Assembly: GCA_902582755.1 (NCBI GenBank)
Contig: CACHSZ010000004.1
Span: 56,709-120,708 of the forward strand
Length of the DNA: 64,000 bases
Origin: an uncultured Alphaproteobacteria bacterium
GTDB taxonomy: Bacteria > Pseudomonadota > Alphaproteobacteria > HIMB59 > GCA-002718135
Direction of reading: 5' to 3'
The position numbers and the translations under genes are program-made. Under the pieces are notes generated by a model. The model was not told the DNA's origin, ran no database searches, and saw only the letters and a list, made by a program, of their open reading frames with translations. Shown here in pieces: positions 31,939-41,948 of the stretch (positions are counted from its first letter, which is position 1; every line of letters starts with the position of its first letter).

Positions 31939-33287
31939 TAGTAACCATCCATGAATGATCCAGGCTCTAAACCTAATTGTCCAGGATTATTTATGTTGTT
32001 CGCTTTTTTAATATTAGTTTTTAAATTTTCGTGTTTATTTATGTATTGAATTAATTTGTCCCTTAGTTTTTTTGTAATTGTGTTAAATTCTTTAATTCCG
32101 ATTAAATTATTTAACTCATAAGGATCTGCATCTAAATTATATAAAAATTGTTCTATATATTGATTTGATCCTTGTTCGTTCCATGGATCTGACTCAGGAC
32201 TATTAACGCTATATTTCCATTTTTTAGTTCTCAATGATCTTCCAACTTGACTTTCACTAATTTGAATAAATATTTCATCAATCCATTTATTATTTTTTTT
32301 CATCACTAATGGCAAAATTGATTTACCATCACTTTGGAAATTTTTTACACCTGCAACATCAAGTATTGTTGCATGTATGTCTAATATGCTAATTAAATTT
32401 TTTATTCTGCCACCTTGTTCAAAAACATTTCCAATAACTGAAGAAGGAACTCTTATTGAACTTTCATGACATGATCTTTTATATTCTTCATTACGTGTTT
32501 TAAAGTTATTACCATGATCTGATGTAAAAAATAAAACACTGTCATCCATTAATTTTAAACTTAATAAACTGTCTATTAATCTACCGTATGCTTCATCAAT
32601 TCTTTTTGTCATTCCAAAATATCCAGCTAAATGTTGATGCGCAGATCCTTTTAAAGTTTGTAAATCTGGCGGGACCCAACGTCCTGCATATTTCTCTCGA
32701 TATCCAATTGGAGGAGGGTAATCGTCTGTATGATTTTGATGATGCGGTTCTATTAATGAAATAAATAAAAAAAATGGCTTCTTTCTTTTTCGATTAATAT
32801 ACCTAATTGCTGCATCAACTATCGCATCAATTCTGTATCCAGGAAGTTTTATTTTTTTGTTATCTTTATCATAGATAATAGTGTCGTAAGAGTCAGAAGT
32901 AAATTCAAGTAAATTTGATGCAAGCCAATAATTATATCCGCCTCTTTCATTTTTTTTTACAGGATCAGATGATCCTAAATGCCATTTTCCAATATAAGCT
33001 GTATCATAACCTTCTTTATTTAAATACTGAGCTAATGTTTTTTGATTTTTATTTAATGTAATATGATTTCTAAATACTCCAGTTTTAGTTGCATATTTTC
33101 CAGTTTGTAATGAAGCTCTTGCAGGACCACATACTGGCTGACATGTAAATGAATTAAATAAATGCGTTCCTTCTTGTGCGTAATGATCGAAATTTTCCAT
33201 CAAAGATAATGGATTTCCATGTAAACCGGAAGTATCCCATCTTTGTTGATCGGTAAAAAAAACAATTATGTTAGGTTTATTTTTCAA
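31938..33287 (-). CDS. Sulfatase, no evident signal peptide
   Basis: NIIVFFTDQQRWD; formylglycine motif CGPARASLQTGKY (CxPxR); FTSDHGNN. Confidence 0.93.
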   Translation of the reverse strand: MKNKPNIIVFFTDQQRWDTSGLHGNPLSLMENFDHYAQEGTHLFNSFTCQPVCGPARASLQTGKYATKTGVFRNHITLNKNQKTLAQYLNKEGYDTAYIGKWHLGSSDPVKKNERGGYNYWLASNLLEFTSDSYDTIIYDKDNKKIKLPGYRIDAIVDAAIRYINRKRKKPFFLFISLIEPHHQNHTDDYPPPIGYREKYAGRWVPPDLQTLKGSAHQHLAGYFGMTKRIDEAYGRLIDSLLSLKLMDDSVLFFTSDHGNNFKTRNEEYKRSCHESSIRVPSSVIGNVFEQGGRIKNLISILDIHATILDVAGVKNFQSDGKSILPLVMKKNNKWIDEIFIQISESQVGRSLRTKKWKYSVNSPESDPWNEQGSNQYIEQFLYNLDADPYELNNLIGIKEFNTITKKLRDKLIQYINKHENLKTNIKKANNINNPGQLGLEPGSFMDGY

Positions 33288-33292
33288 ATTAT

Positions 33293-34117
33293 TTATTTTA
33301 CTGCACCAGCAGTTAATCCTTTTACAATATATTTTTGTGCAAAAAATGTAAGGATTAATGCAGGAACAAGTGATACTAAAGAACCTGCGGCCATTTCTCC
33401 ATATCTAACTTCATATTGCTGAGAAAAAGTTGCGATAGAAACAGGTACCGTTTGAGTTGCCTTTGCTGTTAGGTTCATTGCAACCATAAAATCATTCCAA
33501 CTAAATAAAAATACAATTACTGCGGTAGCAAATAAACCAGGGCCTAATAATGGAAGCATTACTTTTAAATAAACTTGTCTATTACTACACCCATCAATAT
33601 ATGCAGCCTCTTGTATTTCAGTTGGAACATCTCTCATAAAAGATGATATAATTAACAAACCCAGAGGTAAGTTTACAGTCACATGAGCAAGAATTAATGC
33701 AACTCTGGAATTAAATAATCCAACAGAATTAGCCATTTGAAACCATGATCCAACAAAGGTAATTGGAGGCAACATATGAAAAACTATTACCCACAGAAAA
33801 AGAACTGCTGTAATCCAATTTGAGATTTTAGTTCTGATCATTGTAAATGAAGCCATACTGCAAATAATTAAAATTATTAAAGTAGAAATTATTCCTACAA
33901 ATAATGAATTAAAAATATCCCTGAAAAAAGTTGCTTCTTTTGAAAAAAATAATTTATCAAAATTAAATAATGTTGGTTTAAATATAATTTTCATCATCAT
34001 TATATCTATTTGTGTTTTGAAAGCTATTGTTGCTATCCATAAAAATGGAGCAAGAACTAATATTGCAAAAAAAGAAAGCATAATGTAGTTAATTAATTTT
34101 TCAGTGCTAGTTCGCAT
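33293..34117 (-). CDS. Carbohydrate-type ABC transporter permease (MalG-like)
   Basis: Six TM segments and EAAYIDGCSNRQVYLKVMLPLLGPG EAA loop. Confidence 0.92.
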   Translation of the reverse strand: MRTSTEKLINYIMLSFFAILVLAPFLWIATIAFKTQIDIMMMKIIFKPTLFNFDKLFFSKEATFFRDIFNSLFVGIISTLIILIICSMASFTMIRTKISNWITAVLFLWVIVFHMLPPITFVGSWFQMANSVGLFNSRVALILAHVTVNLPLGLLIISSFMRDVPTEIQEAAYIDGCSNRQVYLKVMLPLLGPGLFATAVIVFLFSWNDFMVAMNLTAKATQTVPVSIATFSQQYEVRYGEMAAGSLVSLVPALILTFFAQKYIVKGLTAGAVK

Positions 34118-34988
34118 ATTTATTTACTCTTCTAATTACATTTAAAACTATTATTATTAGTAGTGAAACTACGAATAGAGAAACAACAGACATTACGGAT
34201 CCTAGTCCCATATTATCTGACTCAAAAAACGTTTCATAAATTGAAAAACTAATAACTTCGGTCGATGTACCTGGTCCACCTTGAGTTAATAAGTAAATTT
34301 CATCAAATACCTTAAAAGATAATATAAACCTAAATACCATTGTTACTATAATTGTTGGTATCATTAATGGGATGGTAATGTAGACAATTTCATTCCAACC
34401 AGATGTACCATCAACTCTTGCTGCTTCATAAACATCAGTTGGCAAAGATTCTAAACCTGCAAGTAAGAGTAAAACAACAAATGGCGTCCAATGCCAGATA
34501 TCAACAATTACTATTGATGTAAAAGCTAGACTTGAACTTCCTAACCAATCTAAAGGAAATACACCAAAAAAAGAAAGTAGATAATTAAAAATTCCAAAAT
34601 CAAATCCATACATAAGTCTCCATATTGAGCCAATGACAATTGGAGGAAGGAGTATTGGTAATAAAAATAGGGATATAAAAAAACCCTTTCCACGTTTTAT
34701 TTTACTTATGCCTAATGCAATTAAAAAACCAAATAGCATTTGAAAAAAAACAGCGAATATAGATAGCTTTATAGTATTTATAAGACCTGGAAGATAAAAT
34801 TTATTATTTGGAAGCTCAATGTAGTTTTCTAAACCGATATATGTATAATTATATTTTCCATCATCCCAGCGAATATCAAAAAAAGAATTATAAAAAATAT
34901 TTACAAGTGGAACTAAAGTAAGAATTACCAAAACAGCAATGATTGGTGTTAATGATAATATTTTCCAACTTTTATCTTTTGTATTCAT
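34107..34988 (-). CDS. Sugar-type ABC transporter permease (MalF/UgpA-like)
   Basis: EAARVDGTSGWNEIVYITIPLMIP EAA loop; TQGGPGTSTEVISFSIYE. Confidence 0.92.
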   Translation of the reverse strand: MNTKDKSWKILSLTPIIAVLVILTLVPLVNIFYNSFFDIRWDDGKYNYTYIGLENYIELPNNKFYLPGLINTIKLSIFAVFFQMLFGFLIALGISKIKRGKGFFISLFLLPILLPPIVIGSIWRLMYGFDFGIFNYLLSFFGVFPLDWLGSSSLAFTSIVIVDIWHWTPFVVLLLLAGLESLPTDVYEAARVDGTSGWNEIVYITIPLMIPTIIVTMVFRFILSFKVFDEIYLLTQGGPGTSTEVISFSIYETFFESDNMGLGSVMSVVSLFVVSLLIIIVLNVIRRVNKYAN

Positions 34989-34996
34989 AATTTTTT

Positions 34997-35031
34997 AAAA
35001 AAAAATAGCACCTTCATAACTGAAGGTGCTA
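34997..35031 (-). terminator. Rho-independent terminator between binding-protein and permease genes
   Basis: Perfect 11-bp inverted repeat TAGCACCTTCA-taac-TGAAGGTGCTA (35006-35031) followed on the minus strand by T9 (34997-35005). Confidence 0.88.
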
Positions 35032-35043
35032 CACTAATATATA

Positions 35044-36351
35044 TTACAGATCAGGCAATTTTCCTGTCTTTTTTCCAGCTTTTGTTAAAAGTTGAAAAAG
35101 TTCCTCTGCAGCAGCATTTAACCCTTCTTCAATTGAAACTTCACCTGCAACAATTTTATTTAAGTACAGATTAGTTATTGAAGTTGATTCAACAGCCTCT
35201 ACATTAGGTGCAATAAATTGCGCTACATCTGAGTTCTGTCCTAATGCTTCTAAGAATCTAAATTCATCCTGTTTAGCCATTGGAGAATCAATTAAGTCAC
35301 ATCTTACTGGTACAGCACCATTTTCAATGTATTTAATTTGATTTTCTTTTGTGACTAACCATTTTAGAAAATCTAATGCTTCAACAGCATTTTCATCAGG
35401 TATATTTTTTGGAATATGTGCTTCCCAGTGACCAAGACTACTTGCACTTCCCATAGGTCCAGCAGGATTTAGAGCAGCTCCCATTTTTCCAATAACAGCT
35501 GATTTATTTGGATCATCCATACCACCCCATGCTGCAATAACAGCTATTGCATGAGCAGCCTTTCCAGTTCTTAAATACTGTATCATTTCACCTTGTCCAA
35601 TAGCATGTGCATTTGGATGTCCAACCGTATCCCTTACTTTAAGGTAAGCTTCCATTGCAGCTTTAACTTCAGGACTGTTGAACACAATAGAAAAATCTCC
35701 ATTAGCTGGATCTTTGTATACAGCACCACCATGACTAAACATATATGGTCCAAAATTATAAGTAACTGATGATCTTTCAGCTCTTTGAATCATACCATAC
35801 ATTTGAGGGGGATTGTGAAACACTGCTGCATTAGCAATTAAATCATCCCATGTTTTAGGTGGGGTTAAACCTTTTTCTTCGTAAAGATCTCTTCTGTAGT
35901 AAAGAACTTGAACATTTCCATTAACAGGAATACCAATAAATTCTCCATTTACAGGATCATAAGATTGAGTATCATAATTCCAATAACTAGTATTTTGATA
36001 ACTACAAATTCCTGGATCTAATTTATAATTAGGATCAATGTCATTAATATTTCTAAACTCACCACTATCAGAATAAGTAGACATAAATTCAGTAGAAGTA
36101 ATTACAATATCGTAAATTCCTTCTGGTGCTCTTATAGAATTTCTTATTTTCTCTGACATTGCAGGGTATGGGTTAACATCTAACTCAATACTAGCTCCTG
36201 TTTCTTCTTCATACATCTCTAATGTTTTTCTAAAACCATCAAACCAAGGAGATTGATTTATTAACATAGTTAATTTTGGACCGGCAAAAACCTCTCCAAC
36301 AAAAGTTATGCTAAATAGAAAAATAGAAATTGTAGAAATAATTTTCTTCAT
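35044..36351 (-). CDS. ABC transporter extracellular solute-binding protein (family 1)
   Basis: Signal peptide; sugar-type SBP pattern; strong SD (aggagg) before ATG; adjacent to two permeases. Confidence 0.92.
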   Translation of the reverse strand: MKKIISTISIFLFSITFVGEVFAGPKLTMLINQSPWFDGFRKTLEMYEEETGASIELDVNPYPAMSEKIRNSIRAPEGIYDIVITSTEFMSTYSDSGEFRNINDIDPNYKLDPGICSYQNTSYWNYDTQSYDPVNGEFIGIPVNGNVQVLYYRRDLYEEKGLTPPKTWDDLIANAAVFHNPPQMYGMIQRAERSSVTYNFGPYMFSHGGAVYKDPANGDFSIVFNSPEVKAAMEAYLKVRDTVGHPNAHAIGQGEMIQYLRTGKAAHAIAVIAAWGGMDDPNKSAVIGKMGAALNPAGPMGSASSLGHWEAHIPKNIPDENAVEALDFLKWLVTKENQIKYIENGAVPVRCDLIDSPMAKQDEFRFLEALGQNSDVAQFIAPNVEAVESTSITNLYLNKIVAGEVSIEEGLNAAAEELFQLLTKAGKKTGKLPDL

Positions 36352-36549
36352 AATTCCTCCTATTAATTATAAGAACATCTAATCATCCATTAAAAATTAT
36401 GTCAAATTCAAAAAAACAAGTAATTCTCTTATTTTCCTGCTAAAAAATAAATTACTAGATTAATTAATTAAAATAAAAATAATTTTTATTTTGATAAATA
36501 TAAAAAAATTATTTAGGTTTTATTAATTTTTATTAAAAAATAAAATTAT

Positions 36550-38073
36550 ATGAAAACTGTTTTTTTACTTTTTGATTCTCTAAATAGAAGAATGCTCAAT
36601 CCATATGGAGGAACTTTTGTGGACACTCCAAATTTTAATAGATTGGCAAAAAATTCTATAACCTTTGATAATCATTTTATCGGAAGTATGCCTTGTATGC
36701 CGGCTAGAAGAGATATGCAAAGTGGTAGATTAAGTTTTTTACATAGAAGTTGGGGTCCATTAGAACCATTTGATAATTCCTTTCCAGAATTACTTAGATT
36801 AAAAAATACCTATACCCATCTTGTTACGGACCATAATCATTATTTTGAAGATGGTGGGTCAACATATCATAACAGATATAATTCTTTCGATTTTATTAGA
36901 GGACAAGAGAGAGATCCTTGGAAAGCAATGGTAGAGCCACCGATTGAAAGATTCAAAGAAATGTATCATAAGAGTCAATCTGATTTTAGTGATAGAGAAT
37001 CAAGATTTTATTTTTATCCTATAAATAGTGAATATATTAAAGAAGAAAAAGATTTTCCTTCAGTTCAATGTTTTTCATCTGGTCTTGAATTTTTAAAAAC
37101 AAATAACTCAGCAAAGGATTGGTTTCTTCAAATTGAAACTTTTGACCCTCATGAACCATTCTTTGCTCCAGAAAGATTTAGGAAAAAATTTAAAACTAAT
37201 TATTCTGGACCACGTTTAGATTGGCCTCAATATGATAGGGTAAAAGAAACACCTGATGAAGTAGCAGAATTAAAAGCTAATTATTTTGCTTTAATTAGTT
37301 TATGTGATTTTTTATTAGGATCAGTTTTAGATTTTTTTGATGAAAATAATTTATGGGAAGATACAACTTTAATTTTAACTACAGATCATGGTTTTATGTT
37401 AGGAGAACATGATTGGTGGGCAAAAAATAGAATGCCATTATACAACGAAATATCACATATACCGCTTTTTATTTATCATCCTGATTACAAACATAATAAT
37501 GGTGAAAGAAGAAGTGTTGTGTCTCAAAATATTGATTTGATGCCAACATTTTTAGAAAATCATAATGTTAATATTCCAAAGGAAGTACAAGGTAAATCAC
37601 TTTTGAATTTTTTAGATAAAGAAAAATCAACTAATCACTCAGCTTTATTTGGTTATTGGGGAGGTGGAGTTAATATTACAGATGGTAAATACACTTACTT
37701 TAAATATCCTGAAAATATGAGTAGGAAAGATCCATTTCAATATACTCTGATGCCTACACATTTAAGGCAATTTTTTACTCTTGAAGAATTAAAAACTGCC
37801 CAAATGGAAAAACCTTTTAGTTTCACAAAAGGTGTACCAGTTATGAAGATTAAAAATGATGATAAAGGACCGTCAATTGGGAATAGTAATGGGGGAGACA
37901 ATATGGGATTTGTTGATACAGAGTCAGCTTTATACGATATAATAAATGATCCTGGTCAATTAAATAAATTAGATGATGAAACTATTATCTCTAATATGAA
38001 TGATTTAATTTATGATAAAATGATTGAAAATGATGCCCCTAGAGAGGTAGTTAATCGTTTTTTCAAAAAATAA
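36550..38073 (+). CDS. Sulfatase, no evident signal peptide
   Basis: VFLLFDSLNRRML; formylglycine motif CMPARRDMQSGR (CxPxR); TTDHGFMLGEHDWWAKN. Confidence 0.92.
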   Translation: MKTVFLLFDSLNRRMLNPYGGTFVDTPNFNRLAKNSITFDNHFIGSMPCMPARRDMQSGRLSFLHRSWGPLEPFDNSFPELLRLKNTYTHLVTDHNHYFEDGGSTYHNRYNSFDFIRGQERDPWKAMVEPPIERFKEMYHKSQSDFSDRESRFYFYPINSEYIKEEKDFPSVQCFSSGLEFLKTNNSAKDWFLQIETFDPHEPFFAPERFRKKFKTNYSGPRLDWPQYDRVKETPDEVAELKANYFALISLCDFLLGSVLDFFDENNLWEDTTLILTTDHGFMLGEHDWWAKNRMPLYNEISHIPLFIYHPDYKHNNGERRSVVSQNIDLMPTFLENHNVNIPKEVQGKSLLNFLDKEKSTNHSALFGYWGGGVNITDGKYTYFKYPENMSRKDPFQYTLMPTHLRQFFTLEELKTAQMEKPFSFTKGVPVMKIKNDDKGPSIGNSNGGDNMGFVDTESALYDIINDPGQLNKLDDETIISNMNDLIYDKMIENDAPREVVNRFFKK

Positions 38074-38082
38074 AATAAATTA

Positions 38083-39567
38083 GTGAAAAACAATAAAGTT
38101 TTTTGGGGTGATTTGCATTCACATTGTAATATTAGTTATGGTGATGGAAAATTATCGCATGCAGTTCATAGAGCATCTAAGCAATTAGATTTTTGCACAA
38201 TAACAGGTCATGCATTTTGGCCAGATATATCTGAAATTGATCATTTAAAATCTATTAAAAATTATCACTTAAAAGGATTTCAAAAATTAAAAAAAAAATG
38301 GAACAAAATTTTAATTGATTTAAAAAAACTAGAAAAAAAGTACAAAATAAATATTTTTCCAAGTTATGAGTGGCATAGTTTAAAATATGGTGATCATAAT
38401 ATAATAAGCAAAAGTTTTAATTTAAAATTAATATCAGCTGAAAATATAGAAATTTTAAAGAAAAGTATTTCAAAAGATAACTTTGTTATTCCGCATCATA
38501 TTGGTTATGGAAAAAATAAAAGAGGTATAAATTGGGAATATTTTAATGAAAACAAATCACCATTCGTTGAAATATTTTCGATGCATGGCCTGTCTTTAGA
38601 AGAAGTAAATTCGTTTAAAATGTTACATGATATGGGTACATTATCTGGTGATGGGACTGCTACTTACGGATGGTCAAAAGGTTATAAGTTTGGAATAATT
38701 GGCAGCACTGATCATCATGCAGGTTATCCAGGTTCTTATGGGTCAGGATTAATAGGCGTTATTGCAAAAAATAAAAAAAAATCAACTTTGTGGTCATCAT
38801 TAAAAAATAAAAATGTTTACGCTGTATCAGGGGATAAAATAGAATTATTTTTTACTATTAATAATAAGATTATGGGAAGTGAAATAAAAAAAAGAAAAGT
38901 TAATGATATTTCTATTTATGCAAAATCATTAAATGAAATTTCACATGGTATTTTATACAAAAATGATAAAAAGTTTGATTTATTTACTCCTGATAATAAA
39001 AAAATTAACAATACAGGTAGTTTAAATTTTGAATGGGGTTGGGGAAATAAAAATAATGTATTTAATTGGGATATTGAAATTAAATTCATTAAAACAACTA
39101 TCTTAGAATATCAAACTTGCTTTAAAGGTATTCCAAAACTTTCACCAAATGATTCAAAAATTTTAAAAATTAACAATTTTGCCTTACCAAATAATTTAAT
39201 AAAAAATAAGAATAAATTAATTATAAAATCTAAAACTATTGGAAATTTAACTTTAAAAGATGATAATACACAGGGTATTAAATTAAGAATAAAGTTTCAA
39301 AAAAAATCATATATTAACTTAAAAATAAATAAAAAATCATACAAAATATTTTTAGAAGATATAATTAATGATGGCAGTAAAACAATATTTATTGATAAAT
39401 GGTTAAGTCAATTATTTAAAGTTGGCCCTTTTAGCTATGATCATTTAAATTTTTTAAAATATACAAAACATAAAATAAAAATGAAAAATAATGACAGATA
39501 CAGAGTTGAAATAATTCAGAAAAATAATCATAGAGCCTGGTCATCACCTATATGGATAAAAAATTAA
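38083..39567 (+). CDS. PHP/DUF3604-like metal-dependent hydrolase (GTG start)
   Basis: VFWGDLHSHCNISYGDG; TITGHAFWPD; PHHIGY; IGSTDHHAGYPGSYG. Confidence 0.75.
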   Translation: MKNNKVFWGDLHSHCNISYGDGKLSHAVHRASKQLDFCTITGHAFWPDISEIDHLKSIKNYHLKGFQKLKKKWNKILIDLKKLEKKYKINIFPSYEWHSLKYGDHNIISKSFNLKLISAENIEILKKSISKDNFVIPHHIGYGKNKRGINWEYFNENKSPFVEIFSMHGLSLEEVNSFKMLHDMGTLSGDGTATYGWSKGYKFGIIGSTDHHAGYPGSYGSGLIGVIAKNKKKSTLWSSLKNKNVYAVSGDKIELFFTINNKIMGSEIKKRKVNDISIYAKSLNEISHGILYKNDKKFDLFTPDNKKINNTGSLNFEWGWGNKNNVFNWDIEIKFIKTTILEYQTCFKGIPKLSPNDSKILKINNFALPNNLIKNKNKLIIKSKTIGNLTLKDDNTQGIKLRIKFQKKSYINLKINKKSYKIFLEDIINDGSKTIFIDKWLSQLFKVGPFSYDHLNFLKYTKHKIKMKNNDRYRVEIIQKNNHRAWSSPIWIKN

Positions 39568-39782
39568 TTAATCGATTAATATTTGTTTTTTTGCTTTCAA
39601 TTGCAATGACTATGATTATGACTTTTGCAGTTACATTAAGTAATATTGGTTTTTCAAATATTTTTTTTTATAAATGGCTTTTAGCTTGGTTAATTGCATG
39701 TTCAATAGCCATACCTGTCTCTTTGCTATTAAGTCCTTTTATTCAAAAAATTGCAGATAAAATAACAAAAAATATTAATTAA
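39552..39782 (+). CDS. DUF2798-like small membrane protein
   Basis: 76 aa, two TM helices; resembles the DUF2798 pattern. Confidence 0.65.
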   Translation: MDKKLINRLIFVFLLSIAMTMIMTFAVTLSNIGFSNIFFYKWLLAWLIACSIAIPVSLLLSPFIQKIADKITKNIN

Positions 39783-39783
39783 A

Positions 39784-40632
39784 TCATTTCCTCGTAGCTA
39801 TATAAACCCCAAAAGTACAAATAGTTAAACCAATAAAATCAATTAAATATATATCTTCTCCCAGTACGAAATATGCCATCACGGCTGTAGTTGGCGGTAT
39901 TAAGAAAAATAAATTTGATGTTTTACTTGCTGTTCCAGTTTTAATTAAATACATTAAAATTGCATATGCTCCAAAAGACACCATAATTATTTGCCACCCC
40001 ATTGACAAAATGAATCTTTTATCAAAATTTATAAATGGTACTTCAAATACAAAAGAAACAATAATTAATAAAAGTGTTGCAGCAATAGCTTGATAAAAAT
40101 TATTTACTGATAATGTAATTTCACTTGTAAATTTTTTTTGCCAAATTGTTGCAATAGTTGCACCAAGTAGAGCCACTATTGAAGCGATTACTCCTAAAAC
40201 TGGAATGGTTTTACCAATATCATAACCAATGACTAATACTGTCCCAATAAATCCAAGTGCTATTCCTATCCACTGAACTAGGGTTACTCTTTCTTTTAAT
40301 ATTGGTCCACTAAAAATATTTGTTAGAATAGGTTGTAAACCAACTATTAGAGCAGATAATGTAGCTGATAAACCAATAGAATATGAAAAAAAAACTCCGC
40401 CGAGATAAAAACCATGAAAAAGAACACCTGTAACTGAAGCCTGTAAAATTAATTTATAATTAACTAAAATTTTTTCTCTAAAGAAATAAGAAAATAATAA
40501 AAAAAAAATTGAAACGATTAAAAATCTAAATGATAATGCAGCAAATGGACTTGCTGACTGAACTATAAATTGCCCACTAATAAATGCTGAGCTCCAAAAT
40601 AAAACAAAAAGATAAGGAAAATATAAATTCAT
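39784..40632 (-). CDS. EamA/DMT-family transporter
   Basis: Ten-TM pattern, two EamA repeats. Confidence 0.88.
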   Translation of the reverse strand: MNLYFPYLFVLFWSSAFISGQFIVQSASPFAALSFRFLIVSIFFLLFSYFFREKILVNYKLILQASVTGVLFHGFYLGGVFFSYSIGLSATLSALIVGLQPILTNIFSGPILKERVTLVQWIGIALGFIGTVLVIGYDIGKTIPVLGVIASIVALLGATIATIWQKKFTSEITLSVNNFYQAIAATLLLIIVSFVFEVPFINFDKRFILSMGWQIIMVSFGAYAILMYLIKTGTASKTSNLFFLIPPTTAVMAYFVLGEDIYLIDFIGLTICTFGVYIATRK

Positions 40633-40690
40633 AACAAAAGTATATTATTATACATCTACAAGTGATATGAAAATTTCTCTATAGTTTTTT

Positions 40691-41095
40691 ATGCAAAAAG
40701 ATATAAATTTTAATTGCCCAAACTGTTATTCAAATAAATATAAATCTAAAACAACAATGGGAAAGAAATATAATGATGGGCCATATAAAGATGTTGTTTC
40801 AGAAATACAGTGTTCTCGTTGCTTTATGGATATTCCCTCAAACTTATCAGAAAATATTAACAAAAAATTTTTAGATGATTGCCGTAAATTGTGGAATGAT
40901 GTTTACAAACCAATACATAAACTAGATGCTGCAAAATGTTCAAAATGTTATCGTTATTATTGGGAAATAGAAAAATTTTTATTTAAAAACAAAATCTCTA
41001 CTAATGATATTTTTTATCAAACATACAATCCAAAAAAGAATATTGGTGATTTAGTTTGTAAAATTTGCGATCCAGAGGCTTTCAAATCTAGTTAA
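40691..41095 (+). CDS. Cysteine-rich putative zinc-ribbon protein
   Basis: Four CxxC pairs: CPNC, CSRC, CSKC, CKIC. Confidence 0.65.
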   Translation: MQKDINFNCPNCYSNKYKSKTTMGKKYNDGPYKDVVSEIQCSRCFMDIPSNLSENINKKFLDDCRKLWNDVYKPIHKLDAAKCSKCYRYYWEIEKFLFKNKISTNDIFYQTYNPKKNIGDLVCKICDPEAFKSS

Positions 41096-41943
41096 TGTTA
41101 GCTTATATTTTTAATATTTCAGGATGGCTTTTATTGCCATTTATGGATGGGATTGCAAAGTATTTGTCTTCAGAAATACATTTTGTACAAATTATTTGGG
41201 GAAGATATTTTTTTATGCTTTTAATCAGTTTTCCAGTAGTCTTTATTTTTTTTAGGAAAGAAATTACTTTTCCTAAAGTAATTTCAGTACAACTGTTTAG
41301 AAGTTTTTTTTTATTTTTATCTACTGTTTTTTTCTTTTATGCAATATCAGTTATATCATTAGCTGAAGCTTTGACTTTAGCATTTGTATCACCAATATTT
41401 GTAACAATATTATCCATATTTTTTTTAAAGGAGAAAGTTGGTTTTCATAGATGGGCTGCTGTTATAATTGGTTTTTTTGGTGTATTAATAATAATTAGAC
41501 CAGGATTTATAGAAATTAATTTTTCTTCTTTTGCAGCCATTGGAGCTGGTATTTCATATGCATTTTATATGATATATACACGTAAATTATCTTTTACAGA
41601 CAGTGCTTTTGTTACTTTACTTTTTACTGGAGTGGTAGGTTGTATTTTAATATCACTTGTAGTTCCATTTTTTTGGACAAATTTAGATTTAAGACAATTA
41701 TTATTACTTATCTTATTAGCTTCAATCGGAACTTTAGGTCATTTTTTAATAATTTTATCTTTAAGACTTGGTGAGGCTTCAAAATTAGCTCCTTTAGGTT
41801 ATTTTGAGATATCTACAAATATATTTGTTGGATATGTTTTTTTTAATGACCTGCCTGATATTTGGATTTATTTAGGATTAACTTTGATAGTTTTAAGCGG
41901 TATATATATCTTTATTAGAGAAAATAATAAAACAACCAAATAA
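41095..41943 (+). CDS. EamA/DMT-family transporter
   Basis: Two EamA repeats; SLAEALTLAFVSPIFVTILSIFFLKE. Confidence 0.9.
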   Translation: MLAYIFNISGWLLLPFMDGIAKYLSSEIHFVQIIWGRYFFMLLISFPVVFIFFRKEITFPKVISVQLFRSFFLFLSTVFFFYAISVISLAEALTLAFVSPIFVTILSIFFLKEKVGFHRWAAVIIGFFGVLIIIRPGFIEINFSSFAAIGAGISYAFYMIYTRKLSFTDSAFVTLLFTGVVGCILISLVVPFFWTNLDLRQLLLLILLASIGTLGHFLIILSLRLGEASKLAPLGYFEISTNIFVGYVFFNDLPDIWIYLGLTLIVLSGIYIFIRENNKTTK

Positions 41944-41948
41944 ATAAA

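Noticed and set aside
36470-36492. AT-only palindrome aaaataaaaat-a-atttttatttt in the SBP/sulfatase divergent spacer
   Set aside because: Contains only A/T in very AT-rich DNA, so likely chance; not strong enough to call an operator.
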